Shown: positions 26,350 through 35,640, counted from the first letter of the stretch. The stretch is 64,000 nt of DNA from Lentibacillus daqui (GCF_027186265.1 NZ_CP114176.1:3286001-3350000); one strand, 5' to 3'. Made by a program: numbers and translations. The notes: generated by a model from the letters alone, not told the origin.

Positions 26350-26736
26350 CTACCAGGAACGTATTGCTCCATCGTCCAAACAACCGGGACGAATGACACC
26401 TTTGATAAAGTTTTGGCTAGTTGGCAATGACACCAGATGAGCCAGCCATTGTTCTTTTTCCTTATCCGGGATCCTGTGGACAAAACTTTCTGCAGTAACC
26501 TGAAGAATCGCATCATCGTGACTAATTCCAAAGTCCAAGGACCAGCCACCGGTTTTGGAAATTCGTCCAGACGTATCGGTTCGAATGATTTTATAATCGT
26601 CCTTTTCTTTATAGGAATCTAACACAGATGCATCCAAATAGATTGGTAGTTTTTCAAGCTGTCCATCCTTTAGCGCTTTTGAGAATAGCTGTTTTATGAT
26701 TGGAACGTCACTCACACGAATGATTTCTACCGCCAT
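26350..26736 (-). CDS. Hypothetical protein coupled to the rhodanese gene
   Basis: A 128-residue protein (MAVEIIRVSDVPIIKQLFSK) without a domain that I can name. It ends in WLAHLVSLPTSQNFIKGVIR and GAIRSW. ATG 26736 lies four bases after the TAA of the sulfurtransferase, and that gene's last codons (GAGAGG) serve as its ribosome binding site, so the two are coupled. The long frame opening at 26916 overlaps the rhodanese gene and is not used. A role in sulfur handling is only a guess from linkage. Confidence 0.6.
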   Translation of the reverse strand: MAVEIIRVSDVPIIKQLFSKALKDGQLEKLPIYLDASVLDSYKEKDDYKIIRTDTSGRISKTGGWSLDFGISHDDAILQVTAESFVHRIPDKEKEQWLAHLVSLPTSQNFIKGVIRPGCLDDGAIRSW

Positions 26737-26740
26737 TGCT

Positions 26741-27571
26741 TTACCTCTCAACCGGTACGCCAACCATGCTTCCCCATTCGGTCCAGGAGCCGTCATAGTT
26801 GCGGACGTTGTCAAAGCCAAGTAACTCGTGAAGGGCAAACCATGTGTGAGCAGAACGTTCACCAATTCGGCAATAGGTGATAACGTCTTTATCGGAAGTA
26901 ATTCCTTTTGTTCCATATAATTCTTTTAATTCCTCTGGAGATTTAAACGTACCATCCTCATTTGTAGCTTGTTTCCATGGCACATTGGCAGCTCCTGGTA
27001 TATGTCCACCGCGTTGAGCTGTTTCGGTCATTCCTGGTGGCGCAATAACTTCACCGCTAAATTCTTGTGGACTGCGGACATCTACAAGCGCTACGTTGCC
27101 ATCCTTTACTGCAGCTAATACTTCAGGTTGAAGCGCACGAACAGACAGATCTGGATTTTTCGCCTCATATTTTACAGGGGTTACATTAGGTTCAGTTGTT
27201 ACATATGGGCGTTCTTCAAGCTCCCATTTTACCCGGCCGCCATCCAATAATTTGACTTGTTCGTGGCCAAAAATTTTCAACTGCCAGTATGCATATGCTG
27301 CGAACCAGTTGTTATTATCACCGTACAATACAATTAATGTGTCAGGGGTAATGCCAGAGTTGCCAAGTAATTCCTCAAACTGATCTTTACTAAGGATATC
27401 ACGACGGACCTGATCATTTAACTGGGTCGTCCAGTTCCATGCAATTGCTCCTTCAATATGACCAGATTCATACGCGCTATTATCAACGTCCACTTCCACC
27501 AGTTGGACCTTGTCATCATCCTTATGTTCTGCCACCCAATCCGTTGTAACGAGTGCTTTATTCACAGTCAT
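26741..27571 (-). CDS. Thiosulfate/mercaptopyruvate sulfurtransferase (two rhodanese domains)
   Basis: A 276-residue tandem rhodanese. The N-terminal domain (about 5-130) is inactive, with HIEGAIAWNWTTQL. The C-terminal domain (about 150-276) has the active loop CRIGERSAHTW with the catalytic Cys and the CRxGxR motif of SseA/rhodanese enzymes. It transfers sulfane sulfur from thiosulfate or mercaptopyruvate to thiols or cyanide. ATG 27571 follows AAGGAGG. It forms a two-gene unit with the 128-residue protein and lies next to the methionine synthase, so both handle sulfur. Confidence 0.92.
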   Translation of the reverse strand: MTVNKALVTTDWVAEHKDDDKVQLVEVDVDNSAYESGHIEGAIAWNWTTQLNDQVRRDILSKDQFEELLGNSGITPDTLIVLYGDNNNWFAAYAYWQLKIFGHEQVKLLDGGRVKWELEERPYVTTEPNVTPVKYEAKNPDLSVRALQPEVLAAVKDGNVALVDVRSPQEFSGEVIAPPGMTETAQRGGHIPGAANVPWKQATNEDGTFKSPEELKELYGTKGITSDKDVITYCRIGERSAHTWFALHELLGFDNVRNYDGSWTEWGSMVGVPVER

Positions 27572-27715
27572 CAAAAAACCTCCTTTGATAAATTGCTTTG
27601 CCTACAATTAAAATACCACTAAATTTATCGGAATACAATACTTGGAGTGGCATTTTTGCGAAAAGATTGAAAGGTCTCTCTGTAAACAAGAGCATTTTGA
27701 AGATATTTTAATTAT

Positions 27716-27838
27716 CTAGAGGGAGGCAATCACTGAACAATCATTTTCAAAATCATAAATAACAACTGGTCTAGTTTCAGTTGCAGACGTTTTGGAATAG
27801 GTAACAGATAACCGCTGAATATCAGGGTTATGATCCAT
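27716..27838 (-). CDS. Possible 40-residue small protein
   Basis: A short frame (MDHNPDIQRLSVTYSKTSAT, ending VVIYDFENDCSVIASL) in the gap between the rhodanese and the MerR-like gene. The sequence reads like a small soluble protein, but the ribosome binding site is poor (AGGG touches the ATG). It would be missed by length cut-offs. Confidence 0.3.
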   Translation of the reverse strand: MDHNPDIQRLSVTYSKTSATETRPVVIYDFENDCSVIASL

Positions 27839-27950
27839 CCCTAACTTTTTCCACATTTATCACATATTCATCCCAACTTCTTCTTTTATGATAAACATGT
27901 AGCGTCGGAAATTAAAAACGGCACTTCAATACTGATAAAGAAAGTAGACG

Positions 27951-28487
27951 GTGAAAACATTGGAATTGTTGAGCATAAGAAGCCTAAGCCGTATGGTCGG
28001 AATCTCACTATATACGGCAGCGAATTGGATTGAGGATTTTGATGTTTATATCCCGAAAACGGAGGAAAGAGACGCCACTTATTACTACCCCGATGCTGTT
28101 GACGTGTTAAAACGTATAAAAAAATGGAAAGCCAAAAACTATGAAAATGCACAAATAAAAATCATGTTGGCCAATTACGCACTTCCAACCAATCAGAATC
28201 ATGCAATGAAAGAAACACAGACAACACTGGATCATGGTAATGACAAGGAAAATATGTTAACAATCATGCAAACCATTGGAAAAACTGTATCCAACGTTAC
28301 AAACCAAGAAAAAATCATCCATGAACTGCAAGAACAACAACGCAAACAACTGAAACGAATTAAAAAGTTGGAAAAGCAAGTTGAGGATATAAACGAGCTA
28401 AAGCAAGAGATTGCGACATTAAAACGGGAACTTGCATCCAATAATTATGAGACGAGCAAAGCATCATTTGCGCGCTTATTTCATTAA
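27951..28487 (+). CDS. MerR-like DNA-binding protein with a C-terminal coiled coil (RacA-like architecture)
   Basis: A 178-residue protein. Residues 8-70 form a winged-helix of the MerR type (SIRSLSRMVGISLYTAANWI, then YYYPDAVDVLKRIKKW), without a Cys-rich effector domain. Residues 105-165 form a coiled coil (LQEQQRKQLKRIKKLEKQVE). This resembles RacA, the Bacillus chromosome-anchoring protein of about 180 residues, but also MerR-like phage and plasmid regulators. GTG 27951 is the likely start; the ribosome binding site is weak. RacA function is a possibility, not a conclusion. Confidence 0.55.
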   Translation: MKTLELLSIRSLSRMVGISLYTAANWIEDFDVYIPKTEERDATYYYPDAVDVLKRIKKWKAKNYENAQIKIMLANYALPTNQNHAMKETQTTLDHGNDKENMLTIMQTIGKTVSNVTNQEKIIHELQEQQRKQLKRIKKLEKQVEDINELKQEIATLKRELASNNYETSKASFARLFH

Positions 28488-28528
28488 TGCTTATTGAAGC
28501 ATGGACAATACTTACGAGGAGAATTGAG

Positions 28529-28741
28529 TTGTTTACACCTGACAAGAAAAAAGCCAAACCTGGTGATATTGTGGAATTCAAGAAAAACGATTTTATTATG
28601 AAGGGAGTAGTATTACCTTCTAACTGCAAAAAAAGTATCATTGTAGATATTGAATCACTGAACAACCTGAAAAAACTACCGTTTGGATATCCGAATACGG
28701 TTGTTGCACATCATAAGTACAGGGTTGTTGATAAGAAATAA
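28529..28741 (+). CDS. DUF2187 (YkvS-like) family protein
   Basis: A 70-residue protein with the DUF2187 pattern AKPGDIVEFKKNDFIMKGVV, then SIIVDIE and NTVVAHHKYRVV. It is probably a small beta-barrel; its function is unknown. TTG 28529 has GAGGAG seven bases upstream, better than the earlier codon at 28487. It follows the MerR-like gene at once and is probably cotranscribed with it; a strong terminator ends the unit. Confidence 0.7.
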   Translation: MFTPDKKKAKPGDIVEFKKNDFIMKGVVLPSNCKKSIIVDIESLNNLKKLPFGYPNTVVAHHKYRVVDKK

Positions 28742-28750
28742 TTCGCATAA

Positions 28751-28788
28751 ACGGACAAAGGCGTAGTGACTGCCTTGTCCGTTTTTTC
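28751..28788 (+). terminator. Terminator of the MerR-like/DUF2187 unit
   Basis: ACGGACAA and TTGTCCGT form the stem, with an inner AGGC/TGCC pairing, followed by TTTTTC. Confidence 0.85.
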
Positions 28789-28951
28789 GATGATATGATG
28801 GACCTCGAAATAGTACTCGACTGACTATAATCGTTCCATTAAATATCTGATCGATGGCAATCCCAAACCCTCGTTCTTTCCCTATTTGAATGTTTAAGTG
28901 CTTTGTGTATATAATGACCCTAGATTATTCATTACAGAGGAGAACAGATAC

Positions 28952-29608
28952 ATGATAAAAGGTGTAATTTTTGATTTTGATGGTTTGATTTTTGATACAG
29001 AAACCGTCGAGTATAGACTGCTAAGTGATATTTTTGCCAAACACGGAGCCGAGCTGTCGCTAAAACGTTGGCAACAAGAAATCGGAACATATACAGGATT
29101 TAAGCCATTTGAATATTTGTGCGAACAAACCGGCAATAAACTGAATCAGAAGGAACTTGAAACCCAATTTAATACTTTATTCCATGAACAATTAACAAAT
29201 GAAAGTGCCCGATCTGGAGTAGAGGAATATTTAAAAGAAGCAAAAACACTTGATTTGAAGGTTGGATTGGCATCAAGCTCTAACTATAAATGGGTTTCCA
29301 ACCACTTGCAAAACCTAAATCTAATTGATTACTTTGATTGCATTAAAACGTCAGATGATGTGGAACATGTCAAGCCGGACCCGGAATTATATTTACAAGC
29401 CGCCAGCTGTTTAGGGTTGGAAGTTGGTGAATGTCTCGTTTTTGAGGATTCGGCAAATGGAGCAATCGCCGCAAAAAAAGCCGGCATGAGCTGCGTCATC
29501 GTACCTAATGAAGTAACCGAAGCCATGGAATTCTGCCAGGTAGAACACCGAATAACATCGATGTCAGACATTACTTTAAAAGAATTATTGGAAACCATCA
29601 AAGTATAA
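28952..29608 (+). CDS. HAD hydrolase, beta-phosphoglucomutase-like subfamily
   Basis: A 218-residue HAD protein with a helical cap after motif I. Motif I is FDFDGLIFDTE (both Asp present), motif II is in GLASSSNY, motif III Lys lies in HVKPDPELY, and motif IV is VFEDSANGAIAAKKAG. This is the phosphatase/phosphomutase group that acts on sugar phosphates. ATG 28952 is preceded by AGAGGAG. It is a single gene ended by the palindrome at 29681. The substrate cannot be predicted. Confidence 0.88.
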   Translation: MIKGVIFDFDGLIFDTETVEYRLLSDIFAKHGAELSLKRWQQEIGTYTGFKPFEYLCEQTGNKLNQKELETQFNTLFHEQLTNESARSGVEEYLKEAKTLDLKVGLASSSNYKWVSNHLQNLNLIDYFDCIKTSDDVEHVKPDPELYLQAASCLGLEVGECLVFEDSANGAIAAKKAGMSCVIVPNEVTEAMEFCQVEHRITSMSDITLKELLETIKV

Positions 29609-29680
29609 ACAAACCTATAAAGTGAAACTTCTTCAGTGGAGACTTCGATTAACAAGAAGTTGAAGTGGAGACTAAAAAAC

Positions 29681-29728
29681 TGTCGATATTTCCCGGGAAA
29701 TGATGAACTTTCCCAGGAAATATCGACA
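29681..29728. terminator. Long hairpin between convergent genes
   Basis: TGTCGATATTTCC (29681-29693) is perfectly complementary to GGAAATATCGACA (29716-29728), with CGGGAAA and TTTCCCA inside giving further pairing. The left arm recurs at 40705. It separates the HAD gene from the convergent hydroxylase operon. Confidence 0.6.
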
Positions 29729-29850
29729 CGAATAAGATAAGTTCGCATAATATGGTTGTCCTCGGAGAATCCCATAAAAAAGAAAAGGCCTCGAATTATC
29801 GAAGCACTTCACACCAAATCTCCCTCACACCACTATAAACAGCCATTACC

Positions 29851-30318
29851 TCACCCCGAGGCATATCTTTTTGCCTCCAACACCGACGTGATCGCTTCCT
29901 TGATTTCCTCATATCCGGTACACCGGCAGATGTTGGATTGCAACCAATTTTTAATTTGATAATCATCGGCATTAGGATGAAGTTCAGCCAATGCATAACA
30001 GTTCATTAAAAATCCTGACGTACAGTATCCGCATTGAAAGGCGAATTTCTCGATAAATGCTTGCTGAATTGGGGTATCTTTCAATCCCTCAATCGTTGTG
30101 ATGTGATGGCCAACCGCTTCTACGGTCAACATCAAACAAGATTTCATCGGTCTGCCATCAACAAGGATCGTACAAGCCCCACAGTCGCCATTCTCACAAC
30201 CGGGTTTGGTTCCTGTCAATCCAAGTTCATCCCGTAATGTGTTTAACAACGTATCCGCAGGCCTGACGTGAACGCTTTTTGTCTCATTATTAATCGTTAA
30301 TTCCACCGTTATCTTCAT
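29851..30318 (-). CDS. Molybdenum hydroxylase small subunit, two [2Fe-2S] clusters
   Basis: A 155-residue protein of the CoxS/PucE/XdhC-type iron-sulfur subunit family. The plant-type cluster is bound by Cys41, Cys46, Cys49 and Cys61 (GCENGDCGAC). The second cluster is bound by Cys96, Cys99, Cys131 and Cys133 (QCGYC, CRCTGY). It passes electrons from the molybdenum site to FAD. It is the third gene of the operon; its ATG overlaps the stop of the FAD subunit by four bases. All ligands are intact, so the enzyme is probably functional. Confidence 0.93.
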   Translation of the reverse strand: MKITVELTINNETKSVHVRPADTLLNTLRDELGLTGTKPGCENGDCGACTILVDGRPMKSCLMLTVEAVGHHITTIEGLKDTPIQQAFIEKFAFQCGYCTSGFLMNCYALAELHPNADDYQIKNWLQSNICRCTGYEEIKEAITSVLEAKRYASG

Positions 30319-31166
30319 CGCCCGTTGCCATCCCCTTTCAACTCCAATAGCGATTCTTCCAATACCTGTCGTAACACAAACGCTCGATAGGCTGCGGATC
30401 CGTATATATCATCCAGGAGTGGTGCGGGAAGCTGGCCGATCGCCTCGTTAATCCGCTTCTCCAGCGACTGGTCTGACCTATTTAGGGTTTCCTCCACATC
30501 ACTTGAACGAAACGGAAATTCACACAAACCACTAAACGCCAATCGTACCTGATCTTCTTTCTGTATTCCGGAAACAGTAAACAGGGGATACCCAATTCGG
30601 CCAATTCTAGTCATTTTTTTACTGACAAACGGCAAATCAATCCATTGCTTATCTACAAGGATTTGGACAATAAATGACCCGGGATCGAGATTTACTTGTT
30701 GATCAAACGTTTGATTAATCGGAATTTGCTTCACTCCAGATTCCCCGGCAACCACTAGATCACAGTCAGTTAATAATAACGGTAAGATTGCTTCCTTATA
30801 TTTAATGTTTCCACAAATATTGCCGCCGATTGTAATCTTTTCCCGTGACGTATGATCAGCTATCCGGCTGCAGTTTTTCCCCAATAATGGAAATTCACTC
30901 CACTCTTCAAGCTGGGATAATGGAACCGCGGCACCGATCACCAAACGGTCACCCTGGGACTCCAAAACGGTGCATTCCGGAATGGTCTTGATATCAATGA
31001 CTACTCTTGTTTCCGTATAAAGCTGATTGGTACGCATCATGGTGATAATTTCTGTTCCACCACTGTAAAAGATGGGCGACTTTCCCTCGTTGCGTAACCG
31101 CTGGAACATCTCGACAGCCTCTGTTATGGAAAAAGCCTGATAATATTCAAAATCTACCGCAATCAA
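30315..31166 (-). CDS. Molybdenum hydroxylase FAD-binding subunit
   Basis: About 283 residues of the CoxM/PucC type. It has FYSGGTEIITMMR at the N-terminus (FAD phosphate binding), the second FAD motif REKITIGGNICGNI, and a C-terminal CO-dehydrogenase flavoprotein domain. The start is TTG 31166, inside the CTTTGATTG that overlaps the TGA of the large subunit; GGAGG lies about ten bases upstream. It takes electrons from the iron-sulfur subunit and passes them to NAD or another acceptor. Confidence 0.9.
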   Translation of the reverse strand: MIAVDFEYYQAFSITEAVEMFQRLRNEGKSPIFYSGGTEIITMMRTNQLYTETRVVIDIKTIPECTVLESQGDRLVIGAAVPLSQLEEWSEFPLLGKNCSRIADHTSREKITIGGNICGNIKYKEAILPLLLTDCDLVVAGESGVKQIPINQTFDQQVNLDPGSFIVQILVDKQWIDLPFVSKKMTRIGRIGYPLFTVSGIQKEDQVRLAFSGLCEFPFRSSDVEETLNRSDQSLEKRINEAIGQLPAPLLDDIYGSAAYRAFVLRQVLEESLLELKGDGNGR

Positions 31167-33484
31167 AGGTTCCCCGCCTCCTTTTTCTGCTGCCAAATGT
31201 ATTCCGGAACAAGTGGCAATTGATTCAGTGGAACTCCCGCAGCTGCCGACAAACTATTCCCCAGTGCTGCCGGCATGCCAATGATTCCATGTTCCGCAAC
31301 CGGCCGCGCACCATATGGGGCATCGAGCTGTGGAGTATCCAAAAACTCCACGATATATTCAGGTTGTTCCTCGTAGCGTAAGGTTTTGTACGTGCGAAAT
31401 TGGTTCGTTTCGATGTTGCCATTGTCATTAACCACGATTTGTTCACGATTGGCCCAGCTTAATCCCATGATCATCGAACCGGTCACTTGTCCACGGGCAC
31501 CTTTTGGGTTCAATATTTTTCCGGCATCAATGACCGATACTGCCTTACTGATTTTATAGGAAAATGTTTTCGTATCAAACTCTACTTCTACTGCCTGTGC
31601 ACCAACCGTCCAAGCGGGTCCGGGAATCCCTTGTCCCGTTTGCTGATTGACTTTGGTTAGGTGGTTCATAATGAAGCCGCCACGTCCAACCACCATGCCG
31701 CCAACCGCGTTTCCATTATCATATTTATACCCATGAGCCACGTCTTTCACATTCACATTGATGTCCGGGTTACTTTTTACAAACACCCTGGCTTCTGCGA
31801 CATCAAGATCCTCTGGCTTGCATCGTAAAGCGTGTGATGCAATGATTTTTAATTGCCGTTTTACATCCTCGGCTGCCTCCAACACCGCGTTACCGACCAT
31901 GTATATTGCCGTACTTGCTACTGTTTTCCAATGGCGTGGGCTTGTCTGGGTATCAACCTCCATCATGACATGGATTTTACTTTCATCTACCTGCATACTT
32001 TCCGCAAGCAATTGGGTTAACGTGGTTTTGGTTCCTTGACCAATTTCCACAACACCAACATTCAAATTCATGCTGCCATCCTCGTTAAAGGTAATGATTG
32101 CACCAGCTGTTGCATCTGTTGGGGACATGGAGGTTTTCCATAAACAACTGACCCCTTTTGCCCGCACCATACGGTCAGATACCGGAACAACCTGCCCTTC
32201 TTCCCAATTGATTAATTGCTTGACACGCTCTAAACATTTGGCCGTATTACCGATATTACTTTTTGTCAAGGGTGCTTGGGTCGGTGTGGTATCGCCTGGT
32301 TTGATCATATTCATCATTCTTAATTCAATGGGGTCGATGTGTAATTTTTCTGCAAGCATATCTAAGGCACGATCAATAGCAAATGCGAGTTCTCCATGCC
32401 CATACCCCCTGCTTGACGTGGAATAAGGATGATTCGTGTAGACACATAAGGAGTCACACCATACATGATCAATCTTGTAAGGACCTGTACAATTCAATGC
32501 CGCAGTGGTAGTAATGTCGGACGCTTCATCGACATATGCACCTGAGTCAAATAAAAAGGTAATTTCCGCCATCATTAATTTTCCCGTTTGCTTTGCCCCA
32601 AGTTTCACATTGGCGCTCATGCCAATACGTACAGGAGAACTGATCAAATCTTCCTCTCTTGTGTTTGCAATTTTCACCAACTTACCGCCAACCGCCTTAG
32701 AAGCTACATATGCAATAAATTCTAGCTGAATCGCAGCCTTCCCACCGAATCCGCCCCCTACCAATGGCGTGTGAACAACCACTTTATCTTCATTTAAGGA
32801 AAAATATTTACTAATATCCTGTTTCACCATAAACGGCGCCTGACTGGATGTATGGATATGCACTTCCCCGTTTGGTAAAATTTCCGCGCGAACGGTACGC
32901 GTTTCCATTGCCGCATGATCCGTTTGCGGCAGGGATACTTCTGTTTCAACTGTCACCTCACTTAGGTCCCGTCCCTCATCGATATCACCTTTGCGAACCT
33001 TGACATGATTTGATATATTACGATCTGGATCCGGCCTGACCTCTTTTCCCCTTGTATAGTGCATCAATTCTTCATGAACGTACGGGCGCATTCCCGCAAC
33101 TGCTTCCTGAACCGAATTAATGACCGGATAGGGTTCATACGCCACCTGAATCTTCGCACAGGCAAATTGTGCTTCATGCTCACTATCTGCTACAACAACA
33201 GCAACCGGCTCGCCAAAATAGCGGACTTTTCCCAATGCCAAAATAGGGCGATCCGCAATGGCCGATCCCGTCAAAACCGGATAATCCTCGCCAATTACAA
33301 CTGCCCGCACACCAGGACATTTTTTTGCTTCTGTTATATTGATTGATTTTATCTTTGCATGAGCATAAGGACTTGTCAGTAATTTGGCATGCAACATCCC
33401 CGACGCTGAAAAATCACCCGTATATTGCGCCCTACCGGTAACCTTGTTGACACCCTCTTTTCTTTTTACACTCTTTCCAATCAT
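31163..33484 (-). CDS. Molybdenum hydroxylase large subunit (molybdopterin-cytosine-dinucleotide binding)
   Basis: A 773-residue subunit of the xanthine dehydrogenase/aldehyde oxidase family. Hallmarks are VTGRAQYTGD at the start, VGGGFGGKAA, SSRGYGHGELAFAIDR, VEIGQGTKTTLTQ and, near the end, ARPVAEHGIIGMPAALGN, which carries the catalytic Glu. The CO dehydrogenase active-site Cys loop is absent, so it is not a CO dehydrogenase. Purines, aldehydes or N-heterocycles are possible substrates. ATG 33484 follows AAAAGGGAG; the 15 codons upstream are probably not used. It is the first gene of the three-gene operon. Confidence 0.92.
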   Translation of the reverse strand: MIGKSVKRKEGVNKVTGRAQYTGDFSASGMLHAKLLTSPYAHAKIKSINITEAKKCPGVRAVVIGEDYPVLTGSAIADRPILALGKVRYFGEPVAVVVADSEHEAQFACAKIQVAYEPYPVINSVQEAVAGMRPYVHEELMHYTRGKEVRPDPDRNISNHVKVRKGDIDEGRDLSEVTVETEVSLPQTDHAAMETRTVRAEILPNGEVHIHTSSQAPFMVKQDISKYFSLNEDKVVVHTPLVGGGFGGKAAIQLEFIAYVASKAVGGKLVKIANTREEDLISSPVRIGMSANVKLGAKQTGKLMMAEITFLFDSGAYVDEASDITTTAALNCTGPYKIDHVWCDSLCVYTNHPYSTSSRGYGHGELAFAIDRALDMLAEKLHIDPIELRMMNMIKPGDTTPTQAPLTKSNIGNTAKCLERVKQLINWEEGQVVPVSDRMVRAKGVSCLWKTSMSPTDATAGAIITFNEDGSMNLNVGVVEIGQGTKTTLTQLLAESMQVDESKIHVMMEVDTQTSPRHWKTVASTAIYMVGNAVLEAAEDVKRQLKIIASHALRCKPEDLDVAEARVFVKSNPDINVNVKDVAHGYKYDNGNAVGGMVVGRGGFIMNHLTKVNQQTGQGIPGPAWTVGAQAVEVEFDTKTFSYKISKAVSVIDAGKILNPKGARGQVTGSMIMGLSWANREQIVVNDNGNIETNQFRTYKTLRYEEQPEYIVEFLDTPQLDAPYGARPVAEHGIIGMPAALGNSLSAAAGVPLNQLPLVPEYIWQQKKEAGNL

Positions 33485-33786
33485 CGTTGCAATACTCCCT
33501 TTTGACAAATATTCATTAACCAATTTCATTATTTGTCAAAACAAAGAAACTATACCCGGGTTAAAAGCGTGACACGGGGATTTGGTTGAAGTGAATGGAA
33601 TGGATCCATTAAGAGGTATAGACTATCGACCGGCTGTATGGACCTAAGCGCGGATATTAACCCAGAATTATATTTTTAAAAAGGCATGTATCCAGTTAAA
33701 TAGGGCAAGTTATAGTACATATATAAAAGGGAACACCAAAATGAGCGGATTTGTAACAGCTAGTTGTAAGTTTTTGAGGTGATAGA

Positions 33787-34389
33787 TTGAAACGTAAAAT
33801 TGTCATTGCAATATGTCTGATATTTACCATTTTCATGGCGTTTCTGGCGGTGTATTACTTCAATAGCGGAGAAATGAAAAAAGCCTTGGTAGGTGTTGGC
33901 GGAGCAGTTTGTGGTGCCATCCCTTTGCTGTTGGCTCTGTTTTTCAAGCTCAAATTTCATCTTCCCCTCGTTATTTCTTATCTTGTTTTCTTATTTGGCT
34001 CACAGTATCTCGGTACCATCCGGGAATGGTATGGACTCGGCTGGTGGGATACATTCATTCATTTTATCAGCGGTGGAGTGCTCGCTTTTACTGCCATCGC
34101 CTTATATGAACGGCTTATTCGTCGTAATGCCGGCAATGCTATTTCACCCTGGTTTGTATTTCTGTTTATACTCGGATTCTCTGCACTCGGTGGGGTTTTA
34201 TGGGAAATTTATGAGTTCACCTGTGATCAGCTCTTTCAAACGACAATGCAGGGCGGCGGTAACTTTGATACGATGACAGACCTGATTGCCGGTATGATTA
34301 GCTCATTGATCATTGCAGGCTATGCGGGGATTCGAACAAAAGTGAAGCTGAAAAGGAAGCGTCAATCAATTCCCACCAATCATAAATAG
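33787..34389 (+). CDS. DUF2238 (YjdF-type) membrane protein
   Basis: A 200-residue protein with five or six membrane helices (residues 5-25, 33-55, 60-78, 95-110, 120-140, 165-185). WWDTFIHFISGGVLAF, GFSALGGVLWEIYEFTCDQL and DTMTDLIAGM are the conserved acidic and His motifs of this family, sited at membrane edges as if for metal or lipid chemistry. The start is TTG 33787, preceded by GAGGTGA. The function of the family is unknown. The gap 33485-33786 shows nothing else. Confidence 0.75.
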   Translation: MKRKIVIAICLIFTIFMAFLAVYYFNSGEMKKALVGVGGAVCGAIPLLLALFFKLKFHLPLVISYLVFLFGSQYLGTIREWYGLGWWDTFIHFISGGVLAFTAIALYERLIRRNAGNAISPWFVFLFILGFSALGGVLWEIYEFTCDQLFQTTMQGGGNFDTMTDLIAGMISSLIIAGYAGIRTKVKLKRKRQSIPTNHK

Positions 34390-34525
34390 GTCATTCATAT
34401 GGTCACCTTTCCAAGAAACTATTCAGGAAGTTTTGCGATAACCACAGAATGGAAAGATCATTTTGAATTTGGAAAGTGAGGAAGTACCCGGCCGCTTCCT
34501 CACAAAAAGTAACCAGATAAACTTA

Positions 34526-35299
34526 TCAGCGATTCCCATTTTCTCCGGTTTTTTGAACATCTCCCCTAAGTAAATATTTCTCAATCGCCTTTCCAACCCC
34601 ACTCTGTTCATTGGAATCCGTCACTGCCTTGGCAACATCTTTTAATTGCGGTATTGCATTTCCCATTGCCACACCAAAACCGGCAGCCCTGATTAATGGG
34701 AAATCATTCCAATTATCCCCAATAGCCATCACTTCTTCCATCTTTATTCCCACATGCTCGCAAACCTTTCTGACACCTGTTGCTTTTGATTTTCCCTTCA
34801 CCCCAACCTCAATAACATTTAGAGCGGAACTAGTCATGCTAAGCCCATGTAGACTGCAAATTCGCTTTTTCACTCTATCCAAAACCTGTACATACGGATC
34901 CCGAATACCAAACTTCAACCAGTTCCTGGAGCCCATTTTTTCCGTCCAATGGTGGCGTCGAACGAGACCGTTTACGTCGCATCCCCAATAATCCGCTCCA
35001 TAATGTTCGGCAATCTCCTTCAATGTACGTATATCTTTTCTTGGAATAATTGATCGTTCCAGCAACTCACCCGATCTCCCCCAGACCTCACCGCCATTTA
35101 CTAACACCATGGGAGTATGTAAACCTAACTCTTTTCTAAATGCTCTCACAGACTGTCTCCCCCGGCCACTGGCTATAATAACCATAACCCCCGCATCGGT
35201 CGCCCGCCCTATCCATTTCCTATCTGTCGGTGAAATCCGCTTATCATCAGTAAGTAGTGTACCATCCAAATCCAGCGCCAATAAACGATATGGAACCAT
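34526..35299 (-). CDS. Cof-type HAD phosphatase
   Basis: A 257-residue HAD protein with the large C2 cap. Motif I is LALDLDGTLL, motif II IASGRGRQS, motif III lies in the Lys of GKSKATGVRK, and motif IV is AIGDNWNDFPLIRAAG. Such enzymes dephosphorylate sugar phosphates, FMN or pyridoxal phosphate. ATG 35299 follows GGTGGTGA. A second Cof-type gene lies at 39561. It stands alone, divergent from phoU across array E. Confidence 0.88.
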   Translation of the reverse strand: MVPYRLLALDLDGTLLTDDKRISPTDRKWIGRATDAGVMVIIASGRGRQSVRAFRKELGLHTPMVLVNGGEVWGRSGELLERSIIPRKDIRTLKEIAEHYGADYWGCDVNGLVRRHHWTEKMGSRNWLKFGIRDPYVQVLDRVKKRICSLHGLSMTSSALNVIEVGVKGKSKATGVRKVCEHVGIKMEEVMAIGDNWNDFPLIRAAGFGVAMGNAIPQLKDVAKAVTDSNEQSGVGKAIEKYLLRGDVQKTGENGNR

Positions 35300-35410
35300 C
35301 GAATCACCACCTATACGTTGTAACAAAAACCATCTATTGATTATATGCTCGCTACAGATCATTTACGACCTTTGATATAGAATTCTCCAGATTAATAATG
35401 ACCAGAGCGC

Positions 35411-35640
35411 AAAGTCGATCGAGGCGTATGAAAGTTGAGCGACTCTGGCTTAAAGTTGATCGAGAATACATGAAAGTTGAGCGACTCATGCCCAAAGTTG
35501 ATCGAGAACACATAAAAGTTGAGCGACTCATGCCCAAAGTTGATCGAGAACACATAAAAGTTGAGCGACTCATGCCCAAAGTTGATCGAGAACACATAAA
35601 AGTTGAGCGGCCTAGATGCAACCAAAATCGATCGAGTCAA
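35411..35640 (-). repeat. 21-bp-period array E (about 11 units, 42-bp superperiod)
   Basis: Units begin at 35411 (one 20-bp unit), then every 21 bp from 35431 to about 35620. Two types alternate: AAAGTTGAGCGACTCATGCC and AAAGTTGATCGAGAACACAT, repeated almost without change from 35473 to 35598. The core is the complement of arrays A and D. It lies in a divergent gap, so it is not a terminator. Confidence 0.9.

Noticed and set aside
26292..26916. Long frame (188 codons) starting at 26916
   Set aside because: Its first 60 codons overlap the well-supported rhodanese gene; ATG 26736 with its own ribosome binding site is the real start.
27951..28487. Firm assignment as racA
   Set aside because: Architecture and length fit, but MerR-like coiled-coil regulators look the same; kept as RacA-like only.
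30315..33484. Carbon monoxide dehydrogenase (CoxMSL)
   Set aside because: The subunit set fits, but the CoxL active-site Cys loop is absent; only a general molybdenum hydroxylase can be supported.
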